DNA of 11,893 bases from Bacteroidales bacterium (GTDB lineage Bacteria; Bacteroidota; Bacteroidia; Bacteroidales; VadinHA17): NCBI GenBank assembly GCA_031285575.1, contig JAITVX010000011.1, forward strand, positions 1 through 11,893, written 5' to 3'. Both the position numbers and the translations under genes were made by a program. Under the pieces are notes generated by a model. It saw only the letters and a program-made list of their open reading frames with translations. It was not told the origin of the DNA and searched no databases. Positions 1-7,622 of the stretch are shown piece by piece. Position 1 is the first letter of the stretch; each line of letters opens with the position of its first letter.

Positions 1-2212
1 TAAAAGTAGTGTATAACGAGTCGCCGGCACTGTTGTGGGTTGTGGTTTTTGATAACAGTTTCTGTTCGTTGTGGTAATACGTTACCGTTTGCGTAGTGGT
101 ATTGTTGCCCGAATAGTATGTGGTAATTTTTTTCTCAAGGTGTACAGGGAAAGTATATATGCAGTAGCTGTGGTGGAAAGTAAACATTAAATCTGCATAC
201 CCATATTCCTTTGCAAGTTCCATTACAAACGGTTGTATGTACTTATCGGCTGCTGTAAATATTTTTATTGCAGCCACATATTGCAGGTATCTGTCAGGAT
301 TACGGCTGTAAGAATAGGTGGTGGATTTAATTAAATTGCTGGAACTGTCGTAAACAGATATTTTTTTTATCTGTCCTCTTTCCAGTGAACGAGATGAGGC
401 TTTCCCAAAAGCATTGATAAAAGCCGGCACAGGGTGATAACTAAAAAGGCTTGATTGAGATGACAGGCCGTCATAAAAATTTGACATGGTTGCATTAGAA
501 CCATCGTTAATATCAAGATGTGAATTCATGTCATAAGCAGTAGAACTGCCGTCAGACCGGCGTTCTGTTACACTCGAGTATGTAACGTGAGGCTCTCCTT
601 CTATAGACAGTTCGTTTAATGCGGTAGCTGTCCAGTAAGCTACTACCGGTTTTTTATACAGGATCCCGTTTGAACCATATTCAAAAGTTCTTGTAATATT
701 GTCTGTAATAATCTTTTTAATACGAAGCCCTCCGGCCTGCGCATATTGACTTTCAGATTTCATATAAGGGCCGTTCAATGAATTGGCATAATATCTGTAA
801 TATGTATGAAGTTCGTATTCAAATTCCTCATGTGCTCCGGTTGGGTAGATAATTGATTGCAAGACACCTGCTTTTGTATGTTCCAACGATGGTTCTTTCT
901 CATGATATACTGTATTGTCGTCATTCAAGTACATGTCTTTCGTGAAGGTCATCGTAGTATAGTTTGGATACCTTTCATTCTGACCATTGTAATATCCCCA
1001 ATAATCAGTTCCAATTGATGAGTTAGGTGTATAGGCAGGCAAAAGTCCTTCATTATGATATATGAATGAATACAGTTTGTTATCAATTTTAACCGAATAC
1101 AGCATGTGATACCTGTCAAATGCTTTGGACCGGTAATTAAAGTCTATACTGCTCACCAGATTGCTATTATTGTTTTTGACCTCAATCCTGTCAATAAGTC
1201 TTAAATAATCGTCGGTATTGCTTATTGTGTGTGTTTTTACCGAAGATATAAACGATACATTACCATTATTAAGCACTATTTCTTTTATAATCACCGGACG
1301 GGTACAGTAATTCTCTGGATCATATCTCGATTTCATGTGCAGTAATTTCTCTGTTTCAAGTATATTGGGATGGTATATCAGATTTATAATATTTCCGTTG
1401 CTGAATTCTATTTTTGTCAGATACCATGCTTCTGTTACAGCAGGAGTTTCATTGCCACCAGATATTTCTGTTGAACCTGTTTGGTTACCAAAATAGAATT
1501 TTGTGCCATCGTTTGCTGTAAGTGTAAATGATACCGGAGAGTATTGATAAAGAACCGAAGAACTTACGCCCGTTCCTTTTTCTACCTTAACAATATTTTC
1601 AGAGACTATCTTGAATTCCTTATCATAGCCCATTACAAAATATCCTGAATATCCCAAAAAACTGAATGTAAAAATATCGGGACTGTATTCATAATAAGGA
1701 GTAAATCCCCCCTCTGAATTAAAAAAAGTATTTACGTTGTTTCTGACGTATTCATTTGTTATGCTTGATGCAGGTAAAGAAAAAAACCCATCCGGAAATA
1801 AATGAGAAGAAGAAGTATAATATTCAGATTCATCTGGCACTCCGTTTACTGTTCGTGTAATAGCTCCACCTGCCGACAGCCTCCATCCATGCCCCACTGC
1901 ACTGTATGTATTTAAGGGGCGCAATCCTTCCCCGCCAATATATCTCAGTTCTATCGGAAACGAGATTTCATTAGTCTCTATCGTGTATAATGGCACAGAC
2001 ACGTTTGCCTGGCCCGTATAGTACGATATCGGCCTGAATACATCCTGCTTAAAACTGTAAACCTCTGGCGTTACTGTCAATGGCGTTCTGACTGTTGGCT
2101 GCACCGAAGACTGCGCAAAAATTACGTCGGTAACGCATGAACAGAACATAAGACCCATAAATATTATCCGGCTGTATGACATATGCTTAACCATAACTGT
2201 TGCTTTTTTCAT
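1..2212 (-). CDS. Rhs/SpvB-type secreted surface protein, N-terminal part (3' end outside window)
   Basis: The minus-strand frame is open without a stop from the ATG at 2212 to the window edge: 737 residues, with the C-terminus missing. Residues about 12-33 form a hydrophobic signal peptide, with likely cleavage after IFA before Q34. The mature N-terminus carries the signature of Bacteroidetes Rhs/YD-repeat proteins: a stretch around residues 64-76 (YYTGQANVSVPLY), then VGHGWRLSAGG at 106-116. The rest is beta-rich, with many short Tyr/Thr/Ser strands (for example KFYFGNQTG, FEYELHTYYRYY) as in the shell region before YD repeats. No toxin domain lies in the visible part; one could sit in the missing C-terminus. 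Other possible starts are ATG at 2266, 2194 and 2182; 2212 gives a short basic n-region. The gene is visibly AT-richer than its neighbours, which suggests transfer or relaxed selection. The family call is from memory of its motifs; export is well supported, function unknown. Confidence 0.82.
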   Translation of the reverse strand, partial: MKKATVMVKHMSYSRIIFMGLMFCSCVTDVIFAQSSVQPTVRTPLTVTPEVYSFKQDVFRPISYYTGQANVSVPLYTIETNEISFPIELRYIGGEGLRPLNTYSAVGHGWRLSAGGAITRTVNGVPDESEYYTSSSHLFPDGFFSLPASSITNEYVRNNVNTFFNSEGGFTPYYEYSPDIFTFSFLGYSGYFVMGYDKEFKIVSENIVKVEKGTGVSSSVLYQYSPVSFTLTANDGTKFYFGNQTGSTEISGGNETPAVTEAWYLTKIEFSNGNIINLIYHPNILETEKLLHMKSRYDPENYCTRPVIIKEIVLNNGNVSFISSVKTHTISNTDDYLRLIDRIEVKNNNSNLVSSIDFNYRSKAFDRYHMLYSVKIDNKLYSFIYHNEGLLPAYTPNSSIGTDYWGYYNGQNERYPNYTTMTFTKDMYLNDDNTVYHEKEPSLEHTKAGVLQSIIYPTGAHEEFEYELHTYYRYYANSLNGPYMKSESQYAQAGGLRIKKIITDNITRTFEYGSNGILYKKPVVAYWTATALNELSIEGEPHVTYSSVTERRSDGSSTAYDMNSHLDINDGSNATMSNFYDGLSSQSSLFSYHPVPAFINAFGKASSRSLERGQIKKISVYDSSSNLIKSTTYSYSRNPDRYLQYVAAIKIFTAADKYIQPFVMELAKEYGYADLMFTFHHSYCIYTFPVHLEKKITTYYSGNNTTTQTVTYYHNEQKLLSKTTTHNSAGDSLYTTF

Positions 2213-2294
2213 AATTATTATCAATTGGACATTAAAAACATTTAAATATAGGTGTTTTTTAATCATACCACTTCCTGTAATATTTATTTATACT

Positions 2295-3614
2295 TCAAAA
2301 CTTCCATCCCATCCGCCACAGCACTGCATTGGTTTCAGGGGTATGCAGCCTGTGCAGAAAATCGTAAAAAACACCGGCCGTTACCCTGGCTTTTCGGCCT
2401 GCACCGTACTCCCAGGTCAACCCTGACAGGGCAGAGGATGTCCATGATGCCGGATACAGTATCTCATTAACATCAATTGCCACATGCCTGTTACGTTCGT
2501 AGCCGGCCTGTACACCGAGGCTTTTCCATATCGTGTAATTGGCAAAACCTCCATAGCCCGCACCTTCATGTGAAACGGTGATGTGTTTTATATCTCCAAT
2601 ACCGAAACGGTAACTGGCCAGCAGGCCTGCGCTGAACCTCATGTCAAAATTGAACGACACCTGTGCCCCGGCCACTCCGGCAGACGGCATAAACTCCGTA
2701 CGGCTGTCGAACTGCAGATTGAAACCGATATCTATACGTTCCCATAAGCTCTTTGTCCTGTACGGGTTGGGGGTAAATCCGGGCAGCTGCAGGGCATTGT
2801 CTATGTTGCCGAATGATGCCGCATGGGAACTTAAACCCTTCAGCAGTTCTTCGCCTTTCCTTTGTGCATCGCCTATCAGCCTTGCCGCGTCGGGGTCTGT
2901 GGCCGAAGCCTGGCTCTGCATCATCTGCTGAACAAGCTGACGGGGTTGCATGCTGCCGGTATGCTGCTCTCTGGCTGGCAGTGATGCCATAAAATCGCCG
3001 AAGAGGGGGTTGCTGCGAAGTGCTGACATAAGCCTGTCGTCTAAAATATCGGGGTTGCGCAACATCATGCGGAAGGCATTTACCCGTGCACTGTAATAGT
3101 AGCGCTCCCTGTCCATCCTGCCAATCCATCTGGCATACTCCGGATGTTCCGCCGCCTGCGATTTCCAGTATTCTATGCGCTGCATCATGCCGGCTTCCGC
3201 ATGACGGGTAACGTTCAGCTGCCACTGCGCTCGCTCAAGGCTTTCTACGGTCTTGCCTGCCAGCTGACGGCCTGAAGTCAGTCCGGCATATTCCGTAAAA
3301 CCATATGCCAGGCGAAGACTGTCGAGCAGGGGTTCCCGGACAACACCGCCAGAAAAACCGGCGCTGTCGCCATCTGCCGTAACGCAGCCTGAAGAAAGGA
3401 GGGCACGCTTACCGCTCAGCTTACCATCATACCGTGCAAATCGCTTCACGGACCTCCTGATGAGACGGTCGCTTTTCAATGAAAAATTGTCAAGAACCGT
3501 ACTGCCTTGCAGAATACCGTTATAAACAGACTGTCCATGACTGTCGCCCTGTGAATACAAAAAATCCAAACCAGAGAATAATATAAACAGTATCAGCAGG
3601 CATAACGGCTTCAT
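2295..3614 (-). CDS. Secreted protein with C-terminal outer-membrane barrel-like domain, paired with the Rhs gene
   Basis: This 439-residue protein begins with a signal peptide (MKPLCLLILFILFSGLDFLYS, likely cut before Q22). The middle (about 110-280) is mainly helical and charged, with a Met/Gln-rich patch (RQLVQQMMQSQ). From about residue 293 it turns into alternating aromatic/polar strands and ends in WKF; a terminal aromatic residue is typical of outer-membrane barrels. From memory, the last 150 residues resemble a Bacteroidetes family often encoded beside Rhs/YD-repeat genes. The Rhs gene starts 83 bp downstream on the same strand and no promoter is visible between them, so cotranscription is likely. 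I infer that the protein anchors or helps export the Rhs protein; that is not proven by sequence. The ATG at 3614 is chosen because it opens the signal peptide and a good promoter element lies just upstream. GC content is clearly higher than in the Rhs gene. Confidence 0.75.
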   Translation of the reverse strand: MKPLCLLILFILFSGLDFLYSQGDSHGQSVYNGILQGSTVLDNFSLKSDRLIRRSVKRFARYDGKLSGKRALLSSGCVTADGDSAGFSGGVVREPLLDSLRLAYGFTEYAGLTSGRQLAGKTVESLERAQWQLNVTRHAEAGMMQRIEYWKSQAAEHPEYARWIGRMDRERYYYSARVNAFRMMLRNPDILDDRLMSALRSNPLFGDFMASLPAREQHTGSMQPRQLVQQMMQSQASATDPDAARLIGDAQRKGEELLKGLSSHAASFGNIDNALQLPGFTPNPYRTKSLWERIDIGFNLQFDSRTEFMPSAGVAGAQVSFNFDMRFSAGLLASYRFGIGDIKHITVSHEGAGYGGFANYTIWKSLGVQAGYERNRHVAIDVNEILYPASWTSSALSGLTWEYGAGRKARVTAGVFYDFLHRLHTPETNAVLWRMGWKF

Positions 3615-3628
3615 AATACGGGGTTATT

Positions 3629-3636
3629 CAAAGTTA
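3629..3636 (-). promoter_or_regulatory. Bacteroidetes -7 element for the barrel/Rhs unit
   Basis: Read on the minus strand this is TAACTTTG, a full match to the Bacteroidetes -7 consensus TAnnTTTG. Transcription would begin about 10 nt before the ATG at 3614. No good TTG is found at the expected -33 distance; TTAG at 3655-3658 is the nearest candidate. The short leader fits a phylum that does not depend on Shine-Dalgarno sites. Confidence 0.5.
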
Positions 3637-3780
3637 ACAATACCTAAACTCAGGCTAATATACAGCTATAAATCCATATTTTTCAGAAACGGCATCATTT
3701 TCTTTACAAAAAATAATACCGGATGCTGAAAAGGCTGTTTTGAATGCAAGAATGTTATACAGGCTGCAGAGGCTGGTTTC

Positions 3781-3810
3781 TTGTTTCTCACTAAAGAATA
3801 GTTATCTTCG
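3781..3810 (+). promoter_or_regulatory. Predicted promoter of the DUF4364-like/BNR pair
   Basis: TTG at 3781-3783 is followed after 19 nt by TATCTTCG at 3803-3810, one mismatch from the Bacteroidetes TAnnTTTG element and with the expected spacing. Transcription would start near 3816, leaving a leader of roughly 70 nt before the ATG at 3890. Confidence 0.55.
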
Positions 3811-3889
3811 CAAGATACATTAACCCGTTCCGTTGGAAAGTAGATTTTAAAAGATCTGCCACGCGCGAATACTAAATTTTTTAAAAACG

Positions 3890-4564
3890 ATGATTAGGAA
3901 AAAATTTCTGAAAAGTATGGGCGCCATTGCTGCCGGGGCGGCCATAACGGCTACCGGTGCTGGCAACGTAGGGCAGGTTATGGGCACCGCCATGTTGCAG
4001 TCGGCATATAAATTGGGTGCCGTCCGGCGCCGCTTCTCAATAGTATATGCGCTGAACAGGATTGGGGATATGACCCCCGACCGGTTAGACAGATGTCTGT
4101 TTGAATCGGGGCTGTCTGAGCCATTCAATCTTAATGCCGAGCTTTCAAAAATGGTTGAAGAGGGGGTGCTGAGGCAAAGTGTTTCGACAGATGGCCTCGT
4201 TTACAAGCTAACCGATGCTTCGGCTGCCATTCTGTCGGATATCGGCAAGCTGAAACCGGAAGAACTCTCAGAGATAAACGTCAGCCTTGACGAACTCAAG
4301 AGCCGGTTCGAGGCTGAGAGCGATTACATTGCGCAATACACCGAGTCTTCTACAGGTGTGGTGCCTGTGTTCCTGTCTATTCGCGATGGTGCGTCGATAC
4401 TGATGAAACTCAATATTATAGTGCCCGATGTAGCTACCGCCCGCATTGTTACCCGCAACTGGATGAAAAATGCGCACAGGGCTCGCCACTCGGTGTGGGA
4501 GAGCATAGGGGAGGGGCTGCCATTCCCGTCGTTCAGACCTCTTGAAGAAGGGAGAAAGTTATGA
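3890..4564 (+). CDS. DUF4364-like winged-helix protein with hydrophobic, Tat-like N-terminus
   Basis: This is a 224-residue protein. From about residue 46 it resembles DUF4364 proteins, small winged-helix putative regulators known mainly from Firmicutes: a helix pair (FSIVYALNRIGDMTPDRL), a recognition-helix segment (NLNAELSKMVEEGVL), a wing (VYKLTDASAAIL) and a C-terminal part with VPDVATARIVTRNWMKNA. The match is by pattern memory. The first 45 residues are odd for a cytosolic regulator: MIRKKFLKSMGAIAAGAAITATGAG has a basic start resembling a Tat motif (RKKFLK for RRxFLK) followed by an Ala/Gly-rich hydrophobic stretch. Starts at 3917 or 3980 would remove part or all of this. The upstream ATG at 3890 is preferred because the promoter lies in front of it. 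The stop overlaps the ATG of the BNR gene (ATGA), so the two are probably translationally coupled. Role unknown; DNA binding is inferred from fold only. Confidence 0.65.
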   Translation: MIRKKFLKSMGAIAAGAAITATGAGNVGQVMGTAMLQSAYKLGAVRRRFSIVYALNRIGDMTPDRLDRCLFESGLSEPFNLNAELSKMVEEGVLRQSVSTDGLVYKLTDASAAILSDIGKLKPEELSEINVSLDELKSRFEAESDYIAQYTESSTGVVPVFLSIRDGASILMKLNIIVPDVATARIVTRNWMKNAHRARHSVWESIGEGLPFPSFRPLEEGRKL

Positions 4565-5682
4565 AGGCTCCTGACATTATGCCGCTTTGGAAGGATAACG
4601 TACCATACCCGGCTGAGGACGCCATGCGCTACCCGGAGGGAATGACACACATAATTGCGCACGACGGGCGCACAGATATTCTCCCATTCCTGCACGACGT
4701 TACAATAACCTCGTTTGAAGGGGCGCTCTACATTGCGTGGTACAACTCAACCGACGCTGAAATATGCGGATCGTCGCTTATACGCGGACGCCGAAGCGAC
4801 GATGGCGGAAAGAGCTGGAGCGAACCGTTCGCCATTGTGGGAAAAATAGACTCTGCCGAAGAACATTTCGTACCGGCCAACCTGTTTCCGCACGGCGGAA
4901 AACTGTATGCGACAATCACCGAAATGACGGGTAAGAACATGACATCGGCTCTGTATATCTTTGAAAAAGGAAACGGCGACAGCTGGGCACGCATATCGCA
5001 GATTGGGCATGGGTTTATATGCAACACAGCACCTTTGAAGATGGCAGACGGGCGATGGATATCACCTGCATGGATGCCGATGAAAAATTCTACGCCAGCA
5101 TTCCCGGCGGTGCTTATCAGCAGTGGCGATGATATTACCGCGCCATGGGAGCCGGTTCTTTTTTACGATCCGCTGAACCCCCGCTCGCCCCGCATCCGCT
5201 GCCCGGAAACGACCCTGAGGATAGACGGCAGCCGGGTGCTGGCGTTTGTAAGAAACGATGAAGGGCCGTCGTGGGTTTTCAGCAGCAGCGACTTCGGCCG
5301 TAAGTGGTCGGTGCCGATGCACTACCCTATGCAGGTGGGAAATTCTAAAATTTTCGCAGGTGAACTTCAGAACGGTGCGCGCTTGGATTCGAGCTCATCA
5401 CCGGGCGGGGGGATGGGCAGAAAGTATCTCATCTACACTCAGAACAGGGGATACTTCGAGCGGTCGCTGCTGGTGATTGCCATTTGCGAACCCGGCGAAA
5501 GCCAGTACAGCAAGGTTTACAGGATTTTCGAGGGGATTGATGCTCAAACAGGGCGCGGGTCGAAATGGTTCTACCCGTGTGCCTGCGAACAGGATGGATT
5601 TCTATACGTGGCATGCACGCTTCAGGAGCCGGAAGATTTCAGAAGTGCGGTAATTGCAAAGATACCTGCCGGGGCATTATAG
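4561..5682 (+). CDS. Sialidase-like BNR/Asp-box beta-propeller protein
   Basis: This 373-residue protein has the repeat pattern of BNR_2/sialidase-superfamily six-bladed propellers. Two clear Asp boxes (SxDxGxxW) occur: SDDGGKSW at residues 79-86 and SSDFGRKW at 242-249. Other blade motifs include a segment near residues 45-60 (HDVTITSFEGALYIAWYN), RCPETTLRIDGSRVLAFVRN before the second Asp box, and YTQNRGYFERSLLVIAI, which matches the last-blade N..R pattern. No FRIP motif is seen and no signal peptide is present, so classical secreted GH33 sialidase activity is doubtful. It may be a cytoplasmic glycan-active enzyme or a non-catalytic propeller. Translation starts within the ATGA overlap with the upstream winged-helix gene, which implies coupled expression. 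Superfamily assignment is confident; substrate is unknown. Confidence 0.8.
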   Translation: MKAPDIMPLWKDNVPYPAEDAMRYPEGMTHIIAHDGRTDILPFLHDVTITSFEGALYIAWYNSTDAEICGSSLIRGRRSDDGGKSWSEPFAIVGKIDSAEEHFVPANLFPHGGKLYATITEMTGKNMTSALYIFEKGNGDSWARISQIGHGFICNTAPLKMADGRWISPAWMPMKNSTPAFPAVLISSGDDITAPWEPVLFYDPLNPRSPRIRCPETTLRIDGSRVLAFVRNDEGPSWVFSSSDFGRKWSVPMHYPMQVGNSKIFAGELQNGARLDSSSSPGGGMGRKYLIYTQNRGYFERSLLVIAICEPGESQYSKVYRIFEGIDAQTGRGSKWFYPCACEQDGFLYVACTLQEPEDFRSAVIAKIPAGAL

Positions 5683-5763
5683 ATCAAAAACGGTTATAAC
5701 CAGGGCAAGCGCACGGAATTTTATGCTGCAGGCTTCGTTTTTTCGTCATTGCACATCATTGTC

Positions 5764-5805
5764 AGGTCCTCGCGTGGTCTTCGGAGGTCCTCGCATGGTC
5801 TTCGT
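5764..5805. repeat. 21-bp tandem duplication built from GGTCYTCG
   Basis: Two adjacent 21-bp copies (5764-5784 and 5785-5805) differ at two positions. Each copy contains GGTCCTCG and GGTCTTCG, so the octamer GGTCYTCG occurs four times at about 10-11 bp steps, close to one helical turn. Confidence 0.75.
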
Positions 5806-5942
5806 GAGAGCAACGCTGCAGCTAAAACACCGGCTTCCGGAGCATTATACAGTGGCCTGCTGCTGCTCTCTGCAGCCTTTATGCGCTTGAGGAAGATGTT
5901 TGCGGGCAAAAAGCTAATTTCATGCGTTTCACCTGTGTTTAC

Positions 5943-5977
5943 AACGTTCATAATTGGTATTTGTTTTCATGAATGTT
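5943..5977. promoter_or_regulatory. Possible operator: inverted repeat over the zinc-operon promoter
   Basis: AACGTTCAT at 5943-5951 and ATGAATGTT at 5969-5977 are inverted copies with one mismatch. They bracket the -33 region and touch the -7 box. The placement suits a repressor such as a Fur-family zinc sensor, but the sequence is not a recognised Zur box and the spacing of 17 nt is wide. Confidence 0.3.
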
Positions 5978-5984
5978 AACTTTG
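5954..5984 (+). promoter_or_regulatory. Predicted promoter of the zinc ABC importer operon
   Basis: TTG at 5954-5956 and, 20 nt later, TAACTTTG at 5977-5984 match the Bacteroidetes -33/-7 pattern fully. Transcription would begin near 5990, about 16 nt before the ATG of the binding-protein gene. Confidence 0.65.
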
Positions 5985-6005
5985 CGGCGCCAATAATTCA
6001 ACACT

Positions 6006-6875
6006 ATGCTGAAATATTCCGTATATACCCTGCTGCTCGTACTGCTCGCTTCGTGCCGACAAAACGCCGGCGGTGACGGTACGCCTGTCATAACTGCAAG
6101 CATTGCTCCGTATAAATATTTTATAGAAAAAATAGCGGGAGATGATTTCAGGGTAAATATAATGGTTCCTCCGGGGGCCGACCCTCATATATACGAGCCG
6201 TATCCCGGTCAGATATCCGGGTTGCGCAAGTCGCAGGCATACGTAAGCAATGGCTTTATGGGGTTTGAAATGACATGGCTCGACCGGTTCTGCGAAATAA
6301 ACAGCACAATGAAACTGCTATCGCTTAACGATGGCATAGTTCCTGTTGAACCTCACCACCGCCATGGAGGAAAAACTGAAACCGCCGACCCGCACTACTG
6401 GGTATCGCCCGACTGCGCCAGGGTAATGGCAAAAAACCTTGCAGCGTTTCTTGCAGCTCTGAAACCCGAAAGGCGCGAGTATTATGAAGCGAACCGTGCA
6501 AAGCTCGATTCCGTAATCAGTAATATCGACAGCGAAGCGCGCCGCCTGTTTGCAAATCCGCCTAAAAGAGCGTTTATGATTTATCATCCAAACCTCGGAT
6601 ACCTGGCACGATATTACAATCTGGAAGAAATACCTGTGGAATACGAAGGAAAAGAGCCGCCGCCGGCGAGGCTGAAATACCTTGTTGACCGGGCAAGAGC
6701 CGAAAAACTCAACACCATTTTTGTTCAGAAAGAATATGACGCCAGAAACGCGGAAGCAATAGCCAACGAAATTGGAGCGGAAGTAGTGATAATAGACCCG
6801 CTGTCGGAAGACTGGGAAAGCGCTACACGCAATATGATTGAGGCGGTGGGCAAAAGTTTAACCGAAAACATGTGA
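6006..6875 (+). CDS. znuA: Zinc-type ABC transporter substrate-binding lipoprotein
   Basis: This 289-residue protein belongs to the cluster A-I (ZnuA/TroA) metal-binding lipoproteins. A lipoprotein signal (LLVLLASC) predicts lipidation at Cys17. The expected ligands are in order: His61 in PGADPHIYEP, His130 in DPHYWVSP, His194 in IYHPNLGYLARYY and Asp264 in IIDPLSED. A short His-rich loop (EPHHRHGG, residues 115-122), common in zinc-specific members, precedes the second ligand. The segment EGKEPPPARL (about 214-223) is also characteristic. Zinc is more likely than manganese because of the His loop and three-His set, though the choice is inferred. It is the first gene of a three-gene operon with its own promoter; the ATPase gene starts 3 nt after the stop. 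Length is normal and no key residue is missing. Confidence 0.9.
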   Translation: MLKYSVYTLLLVLLASCRQNAGGDGTPVITASIAPYKYFIEKIAGDDFRVNIMVPPGADPHIYEPYPGQISGLRKSQAYVSNGFMGFEMTWLDRFCEINSTMKLLSLNDGIVPVEPHHRHGGKTETADPHYWVSPDCARVMAKNLAAFLAALKPERREYYEANRAKLDSVISNIDSEARRLFANPPKRAFMIYHPNLGYLARYYNLEEIPVEYEGKEPPPARLKYLVDRARAEKLNTIFVQKEYDARNAEAIANEIGAEVVIIDPLSEDWESATRNMIEAVGKSLTENM

Positions 6876-6878
6876 GCC

Positions 6879-7622
6879 ATGGCCGTACTGATTGAAATGC
6901 AATCGCTGACAGCCGCGTATGAAAACAATGTGGTGCTGGAAGACGTTAACTTCACAGTGAACGACGGCGATTATATCGGTGTTATAGGCCCCAACGGAGG
7001 GGGTAAAACCACTCTTCTGAAAGTAATACTGGGGCTGCTCAAGCCTGTAAGGGGTAAACTTGTATTCAACACCGCAATACTTAACCGCAATGCAACAGGC
7101 TATCTTCCGCAGATACCAACCGGTGATGTTAACTATCCTGTTAATGTTCTCGACACTGTATTATCTGGACTGATGATACATAAAAGCGTGTTTTCGCGCA
7201 TGACCGCCGGTGACAGAAAAAAGGCCGAAGGAGTTATTGACAGCCTCGGCCTGAAAGCCTTTGCACGTACGCCACTCAACGAACTGTCGGGCGGACAGCT
7301 GCAGCGCGTGTTCCTTGGCCGCGCCGTTATCGGCAATCCGAAACTGCTGCTGCTCGATGAACCTGCCAATTTTGTAGATTCATCGTTTGAAAATGATTTC
7401 TATGAACACCTGAAAGAACTGAACAGGCGCATGGCAATACTTATGGTGTCGCACAATGTAGGCGCCATATCTTCACACATCAAGTCGTTTGCCTGTGTCA
7501 ATCGCAGGCTTCACTACCATCCTTCGCACGAAATTACAGGCAACGACCTGCTGGCCTACAACTGTCCGATACAGATTGTGTCGCATGGCAATATTCCCCA
7601 TACAATACTTAAAACTCATTAA
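6879..7622 (+). CDS. znuC: Zinc-type ABC transporter ATP-binding protein
   Basis: This 247-residue ABC ATPase powers the metal importer from the cytoplasmic face. All motifs are intact: Walker A GPNGGGKT at residues 37-44, Q-loop Gln78 in YLPQIP, signature LSGGQ at 136-140, Walker B KLLLLDEP at 155-162, D-loop Asp167 and the H-loop His192 in VSHN. The C-terminal 40 residues are rich in His and contain NCPIQIVSHGNIPH, an extension I associate with Bacteroidetes members of this family; it might bind metal, but that is inference. The gene lies 3 nt behind the binding-protein gene, and its TAA stop directly abuts the GTG of the permease gene, so translation is likely coupled throughout. Confidence 0.9.
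   Translation: MAVLIEMQSLTAAYENNVVLEDVNFTVNDGDYIGVIGPNGGGKTTLLKVILGLLKPVRGKLVFNTAILNRNATGYLPQIPTGDVNYPVNVLDTVLSGLMIHKSVFSRMTAGDRKKAEGVIDSLGLKAFARTPLNELSGGQLQRVFLGRAVIGNPKLLLLDEPANFVDSSFENDFYEHLKELNRRMAILMVSHNVGAISSHIKSFACVNRRLHYHPSHEITGNDLLAYNCPIQIVSHGNIPHTILKTH

Larger units (their letters stand above)
3615..3889. other. Divergent intergenic region between the barrel/Rhs unit and the DUF4364/BNR pair
   Basis: No open frame in this 275-bp stretch looks like a gene. It holds one predicted promoter on each strand (3629-3636 minus, 3781-3810 plus), so the two flanking transcription units start back to back. No riboswitch or operator was recognised. Confidence 0.7.
5683..6005. other. Spacer between the BNR gene and the zinc-uptake operon
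   Basis: This 323-bp stretch has no convincing gene. It holds a fragment of the CGTCATTGC repeat family (5744-5752), a small tandem repeat (5764-5805), and the promoter with a possible operator for the zinc operon at its right end. A short palindrome, GGTTATAACC, just after the BNR stop has no T-run, so it is not called a terminator. Confidence 0.6.

Noticed and set aside
2644..3225. 193-residue minus-strand frame inside the barrel gene
   Set aside because: It is a shifted frame of the same strand, rich in Arg, Gln and His, without recognisable domains or a start signal.
3847..4128. 93-residue minus-strand frame opposite the winged-helix gene
   Set aside because: It is antisense to the conserved domain and has no promoter element or family resemblance.
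5683..6005. Riboswitch or small RNA upstream of the zinc operon
   Set aside because: The promoter lies only about 16 nt before the start codon, leaving no room for a leader structure, and no known riboswitch pattern was seen.
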